DNA of 64,000 bases, from positions 620,001-684,000 of the forward strand of contig JAMAHW010000005.1 of assembly GCA_023627715.1 (NCBI GenBank), in the 5' to 3' direction. Origin of the DNA: Periconia sp. R9002. Its lineage: Eukaryota; Ascomycota; Dothideomycetes; Pleosporales; Periconiaceae. Shown here piece after piece: positions 32,901-42,588 of the stretch (positions are counted from its first letter, which is position 1; every line of letters begins with the position of its first letter). The position numbers and the translations under genes are program-made. Below the pieces are notes generated by a model, which was given only the letters and a program-made list of their open reading frames with translations, was not told where the DNA came from and did no database searches.

Positions 32901-34367
32901 TATTGGCAAGATATTCCTGCGCTTCAGACTATGCTGACACAATTCCTCGAGGGATCGTCTAGCTCAACCGAAGCCACCGTGGTGCAAACCGTCAAATCGA
33001 TGCTGAATGCTGATCCAGCTGAGCGGCCAGACGCTGCCATGTTGGCAATGATCTTTACACCCGCACCCTGCTGTCTGAGCTGGCCTAATGAACAAGCCTC
33101 CTACCCCGGACCCGACCAAGAGATGGAGAGTGCGCACATGTATGCCCATGAATTTGGCCATGACCATCCCGCGAATGTCAAAGCCTCCCCTCAAGAAGGC
33201 TCATCAGACAGATTCTCGCAAGTCTCCGCTTGGCTCGATGAATGCTCATCTGAACACGAGGCTTGCCACCACCACGAACAGTCAGGTAGTACCAGAGTTC
33301 TGCCTACACGTCTCATCGACCTTCGTCCAGACGGAGTCGAAGGTGCGAACGTTCGAGTCCTAGACAGCGCGCTACTGGAGAACAACGCAACTCCGTACGC
33401 CGTGTTGAGCTACACCTGGGACCGTAGCGACATCACCTTGACAACTGATCGTGCCAACGCCGACCAGATTAACATACCTCGTGACCTACTCTCTGACAAT
33501 CTAGAGAACGGCATCAAGGCCATGCAACGCATCGGCTTCCGCTACATTTGGGTCGACTCACTCTGTGTCCTGCAGGACTCAGCAGAAGACAAGGAACGCG
33601 AGTGCATTGCAATTGCGAATGTCTATCGCAACGCCGATATCACCGTGTTACTAGATCATCTGGAAGATACCCAGCATACTAAACCGCCAAACTTTATAAG
33701 AGACGGTTGTAGTAGGAGTAGTACACCAAGCACAAATCACGGCGCAAAGAGCGACTCAACAGAACAGGACCTATCATTCTTCCTTCGAAAATCATTGCTT
33801 CGAAAAGACCCTGTAACCGCTTCCGTCAGCCCGCTCACTTTTGACTGGGCCCAATGGGACACTCCCGGCTTTTCATGGGATACACGCGCCTGGTCACTCC
33901 AAGAACGCCTCCTCTCACGACGCATCCTGCACCTCGGTGCGCCACAAGTCTACTGGGAGTGCAACGGTCTCAAAGCCAGCGAGACGTTCCCGCGTGGTAT
34001 GCCGCCTCTCCTTTGGGAAAAGGTACATACGAAGGATGTCGCTGCCGCCGCCGACAAGCAAAGCCGCCGCCTGTTGAACGTTCGTTTCGAACAGGACGAC
34101 GGCCCCGACGCGGCCGCCGCAGCTCACAACACTGCATCCTTCATCGCGGAAACATGCACTGCCGCTGTTGCTACGGCGCTTGAAAAGACAAACGAGATGA
34201 ACACTTGTGAAGGGTGCACGCCTCAGAAGTTGAAGACGTGTCAGTGGATCAAGAGGGAAGGGGATGGGATTGGAGATTCGATGGAGGCCGCGCAGATGTC
34301 GCTCTCGCTGCACGCTACCGTTACCACCACGCAGTCCGCTCCCTCCGCACATGCGGAAACGGACTAG
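29940..34367 (+). CDS. homeodomain-like / C2H2 / protein kinase / HET-domain fusion protein
   Basis: Exons 29940-30182 and 30264-34367 give 1448 residues. Four regions follow each other in one frame. (1) Residues about 182-232 form a helical homeodomain-like segment (DEAADVCATWFSKYNVLPSD then ATAIRQWFGQALKQG). (2) Residues about 317-422 carry Cys/His pairs of C2H2 type (YQCTRKCGKRYGRKCDW, FRKYHFSQHFRNVHP, KKCGFCTHHFVSRQDRIDH). After a Gly/Asp-rich linker comes (3) a Ser/Thr kinase at about 725-1015: Gly loop LLGTGGFSTV, Lys766 in ISRKTL, HMDIKPQNIL with Asp863, DFG at 885, APE at 909. (4) A HET domain lies at about 1125-1340 (PYAVLSYTWDRSD, RYIWVDSLCVLQD, NVYRNADIT, WDTRAWSLQERLLSRRILHL), preceded by a HET-protein lead-in (WLDECSSEHEAC, LPTRLIDLR). 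HET domains trigger incompatibility cell death. A promoter or substrate is unknown. Confidence 0.85.
31460..31494 (+). repeat. GGT/GGC triplet repeat encoding a poly-Gly linker
   Basis: Run of glycine codons within the Gly/Asp-rich linker that separates the zinc-finger region from the kinase domain of the fusion protein. It lies just downstream of an Asp/Asn-rich triplet run (GAT/AAC) at about 31307-31370. Such in-frame triplets may vary in length between strains. Confidence 0.8.
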
Positions 34368-35402
34368 AATTTCTGTCCCGTCTGTGGGGGTGTTCATATG
34401 TTTTTTGTTTGTTTTCGTTTTCATATAGTTCTGTATCTTGATTTATCTGCTGGTAATGCTATTCTCGTTTGTTTGCATGGGCGTGTTTTGTTTGCGATGT
34501 TTCTTACCGTTCGACGTGAAGCTTGCGTGTATATATGTGTGTGTGAGTGATGCGTGTCTTGTCATTCTTCAACGCCTTTGATTGCCGTTGAAACATACAC
34601 ACGTACAACAAGCTACGTAGCCGTTATAAGTCCGATGAGTATTGAAAAAGTGATGACTAGATATGGTGAAAACAAATTGTACAAGGTGCATTTTGCGTGA
34701 TCGAGTAATCACCATCCAATCCCTTCACTCAACTCAACTCAACTCAACTCAACTAGCACACCATTCATCCATCTATCTACCTATCACCACAACTACCTCA
34801 TTCCCTCCCGTTGCCTCCCGTCCCGTCCCTTCCCTTCCCACAACCACAAGGAAAATCAAATCATACAAGTAAAACATACACATAACATATCCATATCAAT
34901 ACAACAAACACGATTTTCTTCATCTCCGCTCTGCTTCCCTTAGTTCCCACACATAAACTCCTCTTTCCCTCATCTGCGTCGTGTGTGTAATCTCCTTAAC
35001 TAGGTACTGACCTGCGCTTCCCGGCCTTTGGGCTACCAGGTTGGTATGATATTATACACACAACAGAAAATATTTGTCGCAGTGCGAAGGGTGCAAGGAT
35101 TTCTCCAGCACCGCGCTTTTGCTTTTGTTGCATAGATACCCTCCTACTCATTCTTCTGTCGTTGAACACACATACACACACACCCATGAACCCCATGAGC
35201 CCCAACCCTGACATCTCAATCCATCACTCCACTCACTCCACGCGCCGAGCACTCAACGAAAGTCGTATCTCAGTCTTTCGGCGTACAGCGTCACGTCCAG
35301 AAAATACATAGGATTAGAGGAACAGTAGGGAGGGAGTGCGTGCGATGTCGTACCGCTCCTCCCCCTCTTTCCCACACACCACAATCTCCGCGACCAATCC
35401 AA
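34368..35402. other. intergenic, about 1.0 kb, with simple repeats
   Basis: 3' region of the kinase-HET gene and of the low-complexity ORF that converges on it. Contains GT-rich stretches (34530-34560), a CTCAA tandem repeat and CT-rich tracts. No gene recognised. Confidence 0.55.
34728..34754 (+). repeat. CTCAA pentanucleotide tandem repeat
   Basis: About 5.4 copies of a 5-bp unit in the 3' intergenic region after the kinase-HET gene. Confidence 0.9.
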
Positions 35403-36011
35403 TCACGTCCCCGTCCCCGTCGTCGTCGTTACGATCGTACTTCCTCCTACACCTGAAGAGGATGAGGAGGAGGAAGGCGAGGAGGAAGAAGACGGCGGTG
35501 GAAACGGCATGAGCGCTAGCATAGGACGTGGGAGTTGTTGCTGGTGGTGGTGGGTGTATGTAGTTTGTTCCTGGGGCTGTTGTTGGTGTGGTTGTTGGTA
35601 TTGGTATTGCTGTTGGTGTTGTTGGGGTATAGACGGGATGTTGGTGGTGGTGGGTTGTTGTGTGGTGTAGGTGTAGGTGTCGGCGTATGTGTATGTGTGT
35701 GGGTAAGAGGTGGGTTCGTAAGAGGTGGTGGGGTATGTGGAAGTTTTGGGGGTGGAGTGGTAGTAGGGTGATGTTGAGGTTGAGGGTGGTGCTGTGTAGG
35801 AGGGGGGCGGTGGGGGGTAGGATGATGGTGTTGTGTAGGAGGGTGTTGGGGTGTAGGATGAGGATGAGGGGCTAGAGTATAGCGATGAGGAGGTTGTTGA
35901 TGTGTAGGATGACGTTGATAGGTTGGAGTATAGCGATGAGGTGGAGGGTGTTGTGGAGAAGTTTCCTGGCGTTGAGAACGGTTGGGAGCTTGGGGCTCTG
36001 GGGTTTGTCAT
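35403..36011 (-). CDS. Ser/Thr/Tyr/Pro-rich low-complexity protein (202 aa), doubtful
   Basis: An uninterrupted 202-codon frame from ATG. The product is almost entirely Ser, Thr, Pro, Tyr and Gln with repeated SLYSxxSTSSYTxT units in the first 50 residues and PPPPPSYTAPP (a PPxY-like motif) near residue 70. The DNA shows imperfect tandem repeats of about 55-60 bp at 35875-35955. No signal peptide, membrane helix or known domain. It could be a real disordered protein, or an ORF kept open by repetitive DNA. Its neighbour across 1 kb is the kinase-HET gene. Confidence 0.4.
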   Translation of the reverse strand: MTNPRAPSSQPFSTPGNFSTTPSTSSLYSNLSTSSYTSTTSSSLYSSPSSSSYTPTPSYTTPSSYPPPPPSYTAPPSTSTSPYYHSTPKTSTYPTTSYEPTSYPHTYTYADTYTYTTQQPTTTNIPSIPQQHQQQYQYQQPHQQQPQEQTTYTHHHQQQLPRPMLALMPFPPPSSSSSPSSSSSSSGVGGSTIVTTTTGTGT

Positions 36012-38006
36012 TTGTGATGTTTTTTTTTGTATTGTCTGAATCGTGTGTTTCCTTTTTGGATATTTTTTGGGGGGTAAATTCGACGGTTTGGTATTTCTAC
36101 AAGTTGGGTCGTGAGGTGCGACGGCGGATGGTCTTTAGGTTTTCGGAATGTATAGGCTTTGGCTGGGAAATGCTAACTTGGTGAATTTATCGAACCGTAT
36201 TCGCCATATTCGAATTTATATTCTTTCAGACTACTATAGACGATCAGTACTATGCCTTATTTATTGTTTTTCTTCTTCTCTGTGTATGCCTTAACAAAAC
36301 TTGGATCTCGTACAATACCTAATCTGGAAATGAGTAAGAGCAATTCCGTTGAACCAAACACCAGTATTGTGAGTTTCTTCATCTAATAGTCCATGGTATG
36401 AGGAAATGGTTTCGCAATAGGAATTAAATCGCTAGCGGTATCGACACAAGGCAAGTCAACTGGTATTACAAAGAAAATATCCTCAACTGAGACATCTGGT
36501 AGTCCGTAGTTATACGAGTCTATCCGTGACCCCGGTAACAATTAACATGATTAACACCTACAATGCCATCTCCATGGACCTACCGCAACGCACCCCAGAA
36601 CGAGAGTTACGATTCTGAGAATTTACCTAAGCATCCGTTTGGGAGTCGTCAGCGTGAGCAGACAGCCAATGACAGACATTTACGAGCTGCATACCTAGCT
36701 AGCGCTAGCGGGAACCCACAGTTTTGGGGGCCTTCTTCTGAATAGTATCTCCCTAAACGCAGGACTTTGCGAGAAAGCACGCTGAGCCAACGGAAACTTC
36801 GTCCGAGGTTGGCAAGCCAGGCGTCATTGCTTCGGAAAATATAATCCAACACAGTATTGTAAACGAAATACTTGTACCAAAATTTTTGAGAGTAACCGAA
36901 ACCGACCCCGAGTGCGCGGAAGTGCGCCTTTGAGGCACACGTACCCTATACAAGGTCAAGCCGTAGAAGCTTCCTTTTCTAGACCATGCGTTAAATGTTT
37001 AATAGACATGGCAGCAGCATGTCAGAATCGGCACCCGTAACCCTCCGAGACTATGAGTAACACCGAATCTAAGCAAATGATGATTGATGCTCTAAACTGG
37101 AAATGTAACCCTCACTTGCCACATACGCTCAACGTGACATCACCTCTCATGGAGCTATTGACAATACAGATTCTACATTACAACTAACGTTTCCATGAAT
37201 GGGGTCACTAGCTTAGGCGTTATCCTGCCATCCCTATTTTTTTGCACACACCACAGACAATTGGATTAGACATACAATGAAAGATCTGCTTCTTCTTTTC
37301 TTCTTCTTCAAAGACTCGAGAGACAGCCAATACTAATTTTCATTGCGTTGAAAGTTTGATAGCATTCACATACTAAAGGCACGATAGCGCAGATCCACAT
37401 GTGAAACTTGCTGAAGTCATTCCACCGTGCAACTAGCATGTCAATTGAAACCAGCAGGAGTCTTTCATCTATCCTACCTGCCGAAAGGCATCTCAGAACA
37501 AAACCTGATAAAAAAACACAATAACGTATGATGTTCCCAACGCTCTCACCCTCTACCCCTACCCTCTTCCAGAACCACTGCTCACGCAACTCGTTTCGGA
37601 ATTCCACCCGCTTGATAGAAAAACTGCCTTGCGCATCACTGGCCTCCACGCCAAATTCCGGATTCTCGGAGCATACATCTCAATCAAGGGTCGTGTGGGT
37701 TATCGCTAATTGCTACGGCTTCCAGCCACAGTAATTTACAAGGATCGCGTGGATCTCGGTGTCTCGCTAACTAACTCTCACCGCTTTCCGACATGGTGAT
37801 CTACTTTTAGTTTGATGCTTGCGCCAAGGTAACCTTGGCCATGTTCTAACGTCTAGACACTATATCTTGTGTATAGAGAATCCTACCACCTACCTACTTC
37901 AAACTCAGATTTGTTTTAGGAGTCGGAGCTAAGTCAACTCTTTATATCCATGGCCACGTCAGCGAGGGTCTCGTGTTTGTCGCAAACTCGATCGAGATCT
38001 GATCAC

Positions 38007-38041
38007 TGACGGCATTAACGTCAGTCCCGTTAATGCCGTCA
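38007..38041. repeat. perfect inverted repeat, 14-bp arms, 7-nt loop
   Basis: Left arm TGACGGCATTAACG (38007-38020) and right arm CGTTAATGCCGTCA (38028-38041) are exact reverse complements around the loop TCAGTCC. It could form a stable hairpin in DNA or RNA. No flanking tRNA or poly-T terminator context. Confidence 0.9.
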
Positions 38042-39733
38042 TTGTGTTCTGGTAGTACATGTTGGCCCATCTGTTTAGTCGATCTTCTTTTGTTACAAAT
38101 CTACGGGCACTTTTTGGTCTCCAAGTAGGAAATGTCGATACCCCTATAGAAAGAACAACAATATTGTTACATAGGTAATTGAATTGTCTACGGCACTGAG
38201 TATCAATCATAGATATGTACATCAATTGTTCGAGACGAATAACCCCATTAAGCTAAAAAAGGAAATTTCGTCCGTAGAGACCGACCCAAACATTTCGGAA
38301 GCAAGTTATTCGACTTGTCCGATCAAGTCAAAGCTCGAGTCGCTGTTATCATCCCGATGCTGCTATCATGACAGTAGGTAGAGACCCTAGTTTCCGTCTA
38401 TACCAGCAGATATCCGTCCGGAAACACCCTACCTATCGACAGCACACGTCGCACGGTGAAACACCTAAACCAGAAAAAGGGCGCCCATTGTATAGGTTAG
38501 CTGACACTCAAAAGTTGGTGCGTCGCATACACTCACTAATCATTCGCTCCCGCTTTCGTAAGTCAAGTTCGTCTGAACCCTTGGCATTTTGACCGTTGCA
38601 CTAACACATCTCCCCCCTAATCACACTATTTCCATGGCACCCACCCCTGGTTCAATTACTAATTGCAGGTTTACTTCTCTTCCCAGTACTTTTTCCACCC
38701 CCCACTACCCCCCGGCTGAGAAAATGCTCCGCGTAAACTAGTACGGATTCGTTCGCTGCTCTTGGGGGGTATTCTTCAGCATGCACACATGATTTCTTGT
38801 TAATACTTCCTATTGATTTTGAGGGCGGTGTTTGTAATGGCTCCGCCCTTTGATCAGTAAATAAGTTTTGTCTTTGTTTTTGGCATTCTTCTGCGAGGTG
38901 AATCCCTATCCAAAAATATCAAAGATCGTACTGTAGTTCTCATATGAATACTCCAAGCGATATATCCACGGAAATATGCATTCAGAAACGTACGTTTGTT
39001 ACAAATAAAGAAGGTACGTAAAGTTCATGTTTTTTTTTTCATTTGGGGGCCTACTACATACGTCCAGGTCGAAACTACCTACCCGGCGACACTGCCTCGC
39101 ATCGTTTACTTACACGTTTCCTTACCATGCGATTTTTGATCTGCATTACGAATCTCAAATAGACACAGTAACAAAGGACATGGCTCAGCATATGAGAGCT
39201 GAACTGCATGAATGCCCAATCGAACCCCTTTCCACTCGGCCTAGCATGGTTCGATTATGCCACCTACCCAAAACCCTACCAAATCAGTAAGTATTCCTTG
39301 AATTCTCCATGTGCACGACACGCGCGAATTGTCAAAGTTAGTTCTTTCTACTCGTTGTTGATGCTGTACGTCGATCTTCGCAATGATAGATGGAACTTCA
39401 TATCGAAAGTGTTTACTTCTTCGCAATTGATTGGCGTAATCAGGCACGATTAAACTTTATATACTGGACTGCGTTACGCGGCATTCTTACCCAATTTTTC
39501 TATCGCGGCAGCTAATACAGTCATCACAGCCACCCCTTCTATCCCTCATGATTGGCTATATCCCCCCTTCGTACGATTACGACACCCTTATACCCCCCTC
39601 AACTTAATCCTCGAACAAGAGTGACATTCATATATACCTATTAATACCCAGAATGCCGATTTTCCCCGAGTTCTTGAAACATAGAGATGTATGCACATAC
39701 GTACGCATCGCCTATACCGCGTAGAAATAAGTC

Positions 39734-39770
39734 TACACGCGTACACGCGTACACGCGTACACGCGTACAC
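39734..39770 (+). repeat. TACACGCG octamer tandem repeat containing ACGCGT sites
   Basis: 4.6 tandem copies of an 8-bp unit; each unit junction creates ACGCGT, the core of the MluI cell-cycle box bound by MBF-type factors in yeasts. No gene start lies close by, so it is more likely a simple repeat than a promoter. Confidence 0.9.
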
Positions 39771-41194
39771 AGCTATATCTATACATATCAATGTCTTGGC
39801 AAATCGAAGGTCAGCAGTGGATAATGCAAGCAAGCGTACACTAAGCTTTTTTGGGCATTTTCTATCGAGACTGGGATTGGATGCTACAGGTGGCTTGCTA
39901 TAGTGTAGGGAGTTTTGTGTAGACGGCGGGCACGGTGGTGGAGTAGGGAGATGGGGGGTTTGGGGTTATGCTGGTGACAGGTTTCACCAAAATTGATTTC
40001 GTGATTGAGATTTGGGTAGGAGGGGGATGGGGGATACTGTGATTGGGTCATGATTTTGTGGGATGATATACGAGGTTGCTTGAGTAATCGGCTGACTGCT
40101 CGAATAGTCTACAAATGAAAAGGGAGGTGTACTTTTTATAGTCCACCCCGTCTCTCAACGCTCTACCCTTTTCCCTACAGAGGGGCCAAGAATGTTGTAG
40201 ACCTGTAGGACGCAAGAAAATCACTTAGTCACCGGTGATCATATTAGTAGATATTTTTTATCGAAGAGTACTTACCATACGATTAGCTACACCAGGCACA
40301 GATATATCGATGTTGATCTCCGGTGCTAAAAGCAATCAGGTAGTCACTTACTTAACTCACCATCCCCTCCTTTCCAACACCATTCAAACCAAGAAAAAAC
40401 GGGTAAACAAAAAAAAAGGGAAAAAACCTACGCTTCAAACTCTACACCCCCGGAGTCTCCGGTAAATACTCCTTCCCTATCAACTTTCAAATCTGCACAC
40501 TACACATAAACCCACAAATTCCCCTTACTACGCAATCTCACACCTTCCTCCCTCCCACCAACCACTCTAAAACCATCTCACTCTCCGGCTCTCCATCCCA
40601 CTTAGAAAACGCTCAGTTGTCGAGAGGGAAGAGTGCTATTTGTGTAATTACAGCTCTACGATATAGAGCTAGGAGATGTAAACATTGGAGATGGTTTGCC
40701 CCGCGATTATGGGGAAGTAGGCGCTGGCTGGGTCGCCGGTGGCGTTGCACGCGAGCGAGCTGTTGAGTGCGGAGAGAATGGGGAGGTGGAGGTTGAATAT
40801 TGCTAATATTGTGTGAAGTTTTGTAGAAACTTCAAACAGTACTAGTTACGTTAAACATCACGACAATCGCAGCGAAAGCGCACTAAGCTAAGTACTCACC
40901 CAACCTTCCTACCACATACCTTCTTTACCCTAAAAGATGATCGCGATGGATAGGGAGGGAGAGACAAGCAACGATCGACACAAATACGCACAAACTACAT
41001 AAAAATAATTTATATTCTAACGAACTTTTCGGTAGGTATGCTTAGAGGACTATGTCTAGGAGATGGACATGTCGAATTTCCCCACGTCGTTCGATGTCGA
41101 ACATAATAATCTACTGTATATTCGATAGGTGGGTGAGATGAAGTTATCCATAATGTTTCTTGTTCGTTCTAGAATTAATCAATCAATCCCGACT

Positions 41195-41212
41195 CGGTAA
41201 TATATATTACCG
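41195..41212. promoter_or_regulatory. 18-bp perfect palindrome with CGG/CCG ends
   Basis: CGGTAATATATATTACCG reads identically on both strands. CGG and CCG half-sites separated by 12 bp have the layout recognised by some Zn2Cys6 dimers. It lies about 270 bp upstream of the esterase start codon. Binding is inference only. Confidence 0.5.
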
Positions 41213-41234
41213 GCGATTGCTCTGCTCTATTTCA

Positions 41235-41240
41235 TTAGCC
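41235..41240 (-). promoter_or_regulatory. GGCTAA motif, XlnR/Xyr1-type site (candidate)
   Basis: TTAGCC on the plus strand is GGCTAA on the minus strand, the core element of the xylanase activator XlnR/Xyr1. It lies about 240 bp upstream of a CE1 acetylxylan esterase start, where such a site would make sense. A 6-mer occurs often by chance. Confidence 0.35.
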
Positions 41241-41379
41241 TAAGCTGCATACCTTCCACACACATACCACTTCCATCTAGAGTGAAAAAATCCTCGAGTC
41301 CCCCCAAAAAATGCAATGGAGAATAGTTATCCCACGAATGAGACATTGCTGCTGCCCCATACGAGAGAGGACCGTTGTG

Positions 41380-41389
41380 TATATATAAG
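41380..41389 (+). promoter_or_regulatory. TATA box of the esterase gene (candidate)
   Basis: TATATATAAG about 90 bp before the ATG at 41479, a position suiting a TATA element with a short leader. Confidence 0.5.
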
Positions 41390-41478
41390 AGGTGTTATAA
41401 AGCGTGTTTTGGAAGATGAAGATGGATCTGGTTTGGTAAGGGATTGTGGAGTAGATTTTTTTTATGATTAATATTATT

Positions 41479-42482
41479 ATGGAGTTGAAGATTGTTCTTA
41501 CGCTGATGACGCTGTGTGTTGGAGCTGTGTCAGGAGCTCAACTCACGCAGGTTCCGAATTATGATAACGATGCGAGGGCGAAACCCTCCATGTACGTTTC
41601 CTCCTCCCCAATTTCCCACCCACTCCATCACCCTAACGTCCCAGGTACGTCTACATCCCAGACAAAATCCAGTCCGACGCGCTCGTAGTAGCGATCCACT
41701 CGTGCCAATCGAGCGCGCAAAAGTACTTTGCGAATGCCAAGATCCCGTGGCACCAGGGGGCGGATCGGAAGGGGTACGTGACGGTGTGGCCGTCGTCGAC
41801 GACCGAGTGCTGGGATGTGTCGAGTAAAGCGAGTTTGAGTCGCGGCGGGGGCGGGGATAGTACTGCGATTGCGAATATGATTCGGTATGCGGTCGCGCGG
41901 TATAAGGTGGATCCCGGGAAGGTGTTTGTTACGGGAGGCTCGAGCGGTGGTGAGTTTGATCCTTTTCTATGGAAGGTGGGTAATGGAGGGGGAAATGGTT
42001 AACGTGTGATTTGTGGATGTACAGCGATGATGTCGAATGTACTTGCAGCGACTTATCCGGACCTCATCTCGGCCGTCTCTCTATACTCTGGTGTTCCCGC
42101 CGGTTGTTTTGTATCGTCCTCAGGCGCCGCTGCAGCCTGGAACAACACGTGCTCGAGCGGGCAATCGATCGCGACGCCGCAAAAATGGGGTGATGTGGTG
42201 CGCGCCATGTATCCAGGCTACAACGGCACGCGGCCGCGGATGCAGATCTGGCATGGGTCCGTCGACGCGACGCTGGCGCCGAGGAATTACGAGGAGACGA
42301 TTAAGCAGTGGACGAATGTGTTTGGGGTTAGTGGCACGCCGACGAGCTCGACGCCGGATAGTCCCGAGAAGAATTATCGGAGGGATGATTTTGGGGGGAG
42401 CGTGGAGGGGATTTGGGCGGTCGGGGTCGGGCATTCGGTGCCGTCGCATTTGGATGCTTCGGAGGCTTGGTTTGGGTTGTGA
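41479..42482 (+). CDS. secreted acetylxylan esterase, carbohydrate esterase family 1
   Basis: Removes acetyl groups from xylan outside the cell. Exons 41479-41591, 41645-41949 and 42025-42482 give 291 residues. Signal peptide of about 20 residues (MELKIVLTLMTLCVGAVSGA). Alpha/beta-hydrolase features of CE1 (PHB-depolymerase-like): ALVVAIHSCQSSAQ, nucleophile Ser137 in GGSSG (split from AMMSNVLAATYPD by intron 2), Asp in WHGSVDATLAP and His in VGVGHSVPSH, which together can form the triad. No cellulose-binding module is attached. An ATG 15 bp upstream, in frame, would only add five residues before the hydrophobic core; the second is preferred. GC content rises sharply in exons 2-3 against the AT-rich upstream stretch. 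It converges on the HET gene with only 106 bp between stop codons. Confidence 0.92.
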
Positions 42483-42588
42483 GGGTGAGAGACGGTGCTA
42501 GGTAGAGATGTAGGTTGGGTGATGTGGTTTTGATCAGAAAGAGGCTGTGAAGACGTATCATTCTTTTGTGGTGCGACGTCTTGTCTCG

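Larger units (their letters stand above)
36012..41478. other. gene-poor stretch of about 5.5 kb
   Basis: Only short, unconvincing frames (all under about 115 codons) in any of six frames; none encodes a recognisable transposase, reverse transcriptase or other domain. Composition is visibly more AT-rich than the flanking genes. It contains the hairpin at 38007-38041, the octamer tandem repeat at 39734-39770 and the palindrome at 41195-41212. No terminal repeats that would define a transposon were found by eye. It may be degenerate, repeat-derived DNA. Confidence 0.55.

Noticed and set aside
36012..41478. Transposon or LTR remnant in the gene-poor stretch
   Set aside because: No transposase or reverse-transcriptase motif in any frame and no long terminal repeats found by eye. 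A repeat-library search and a RIP-index calculation would decide.
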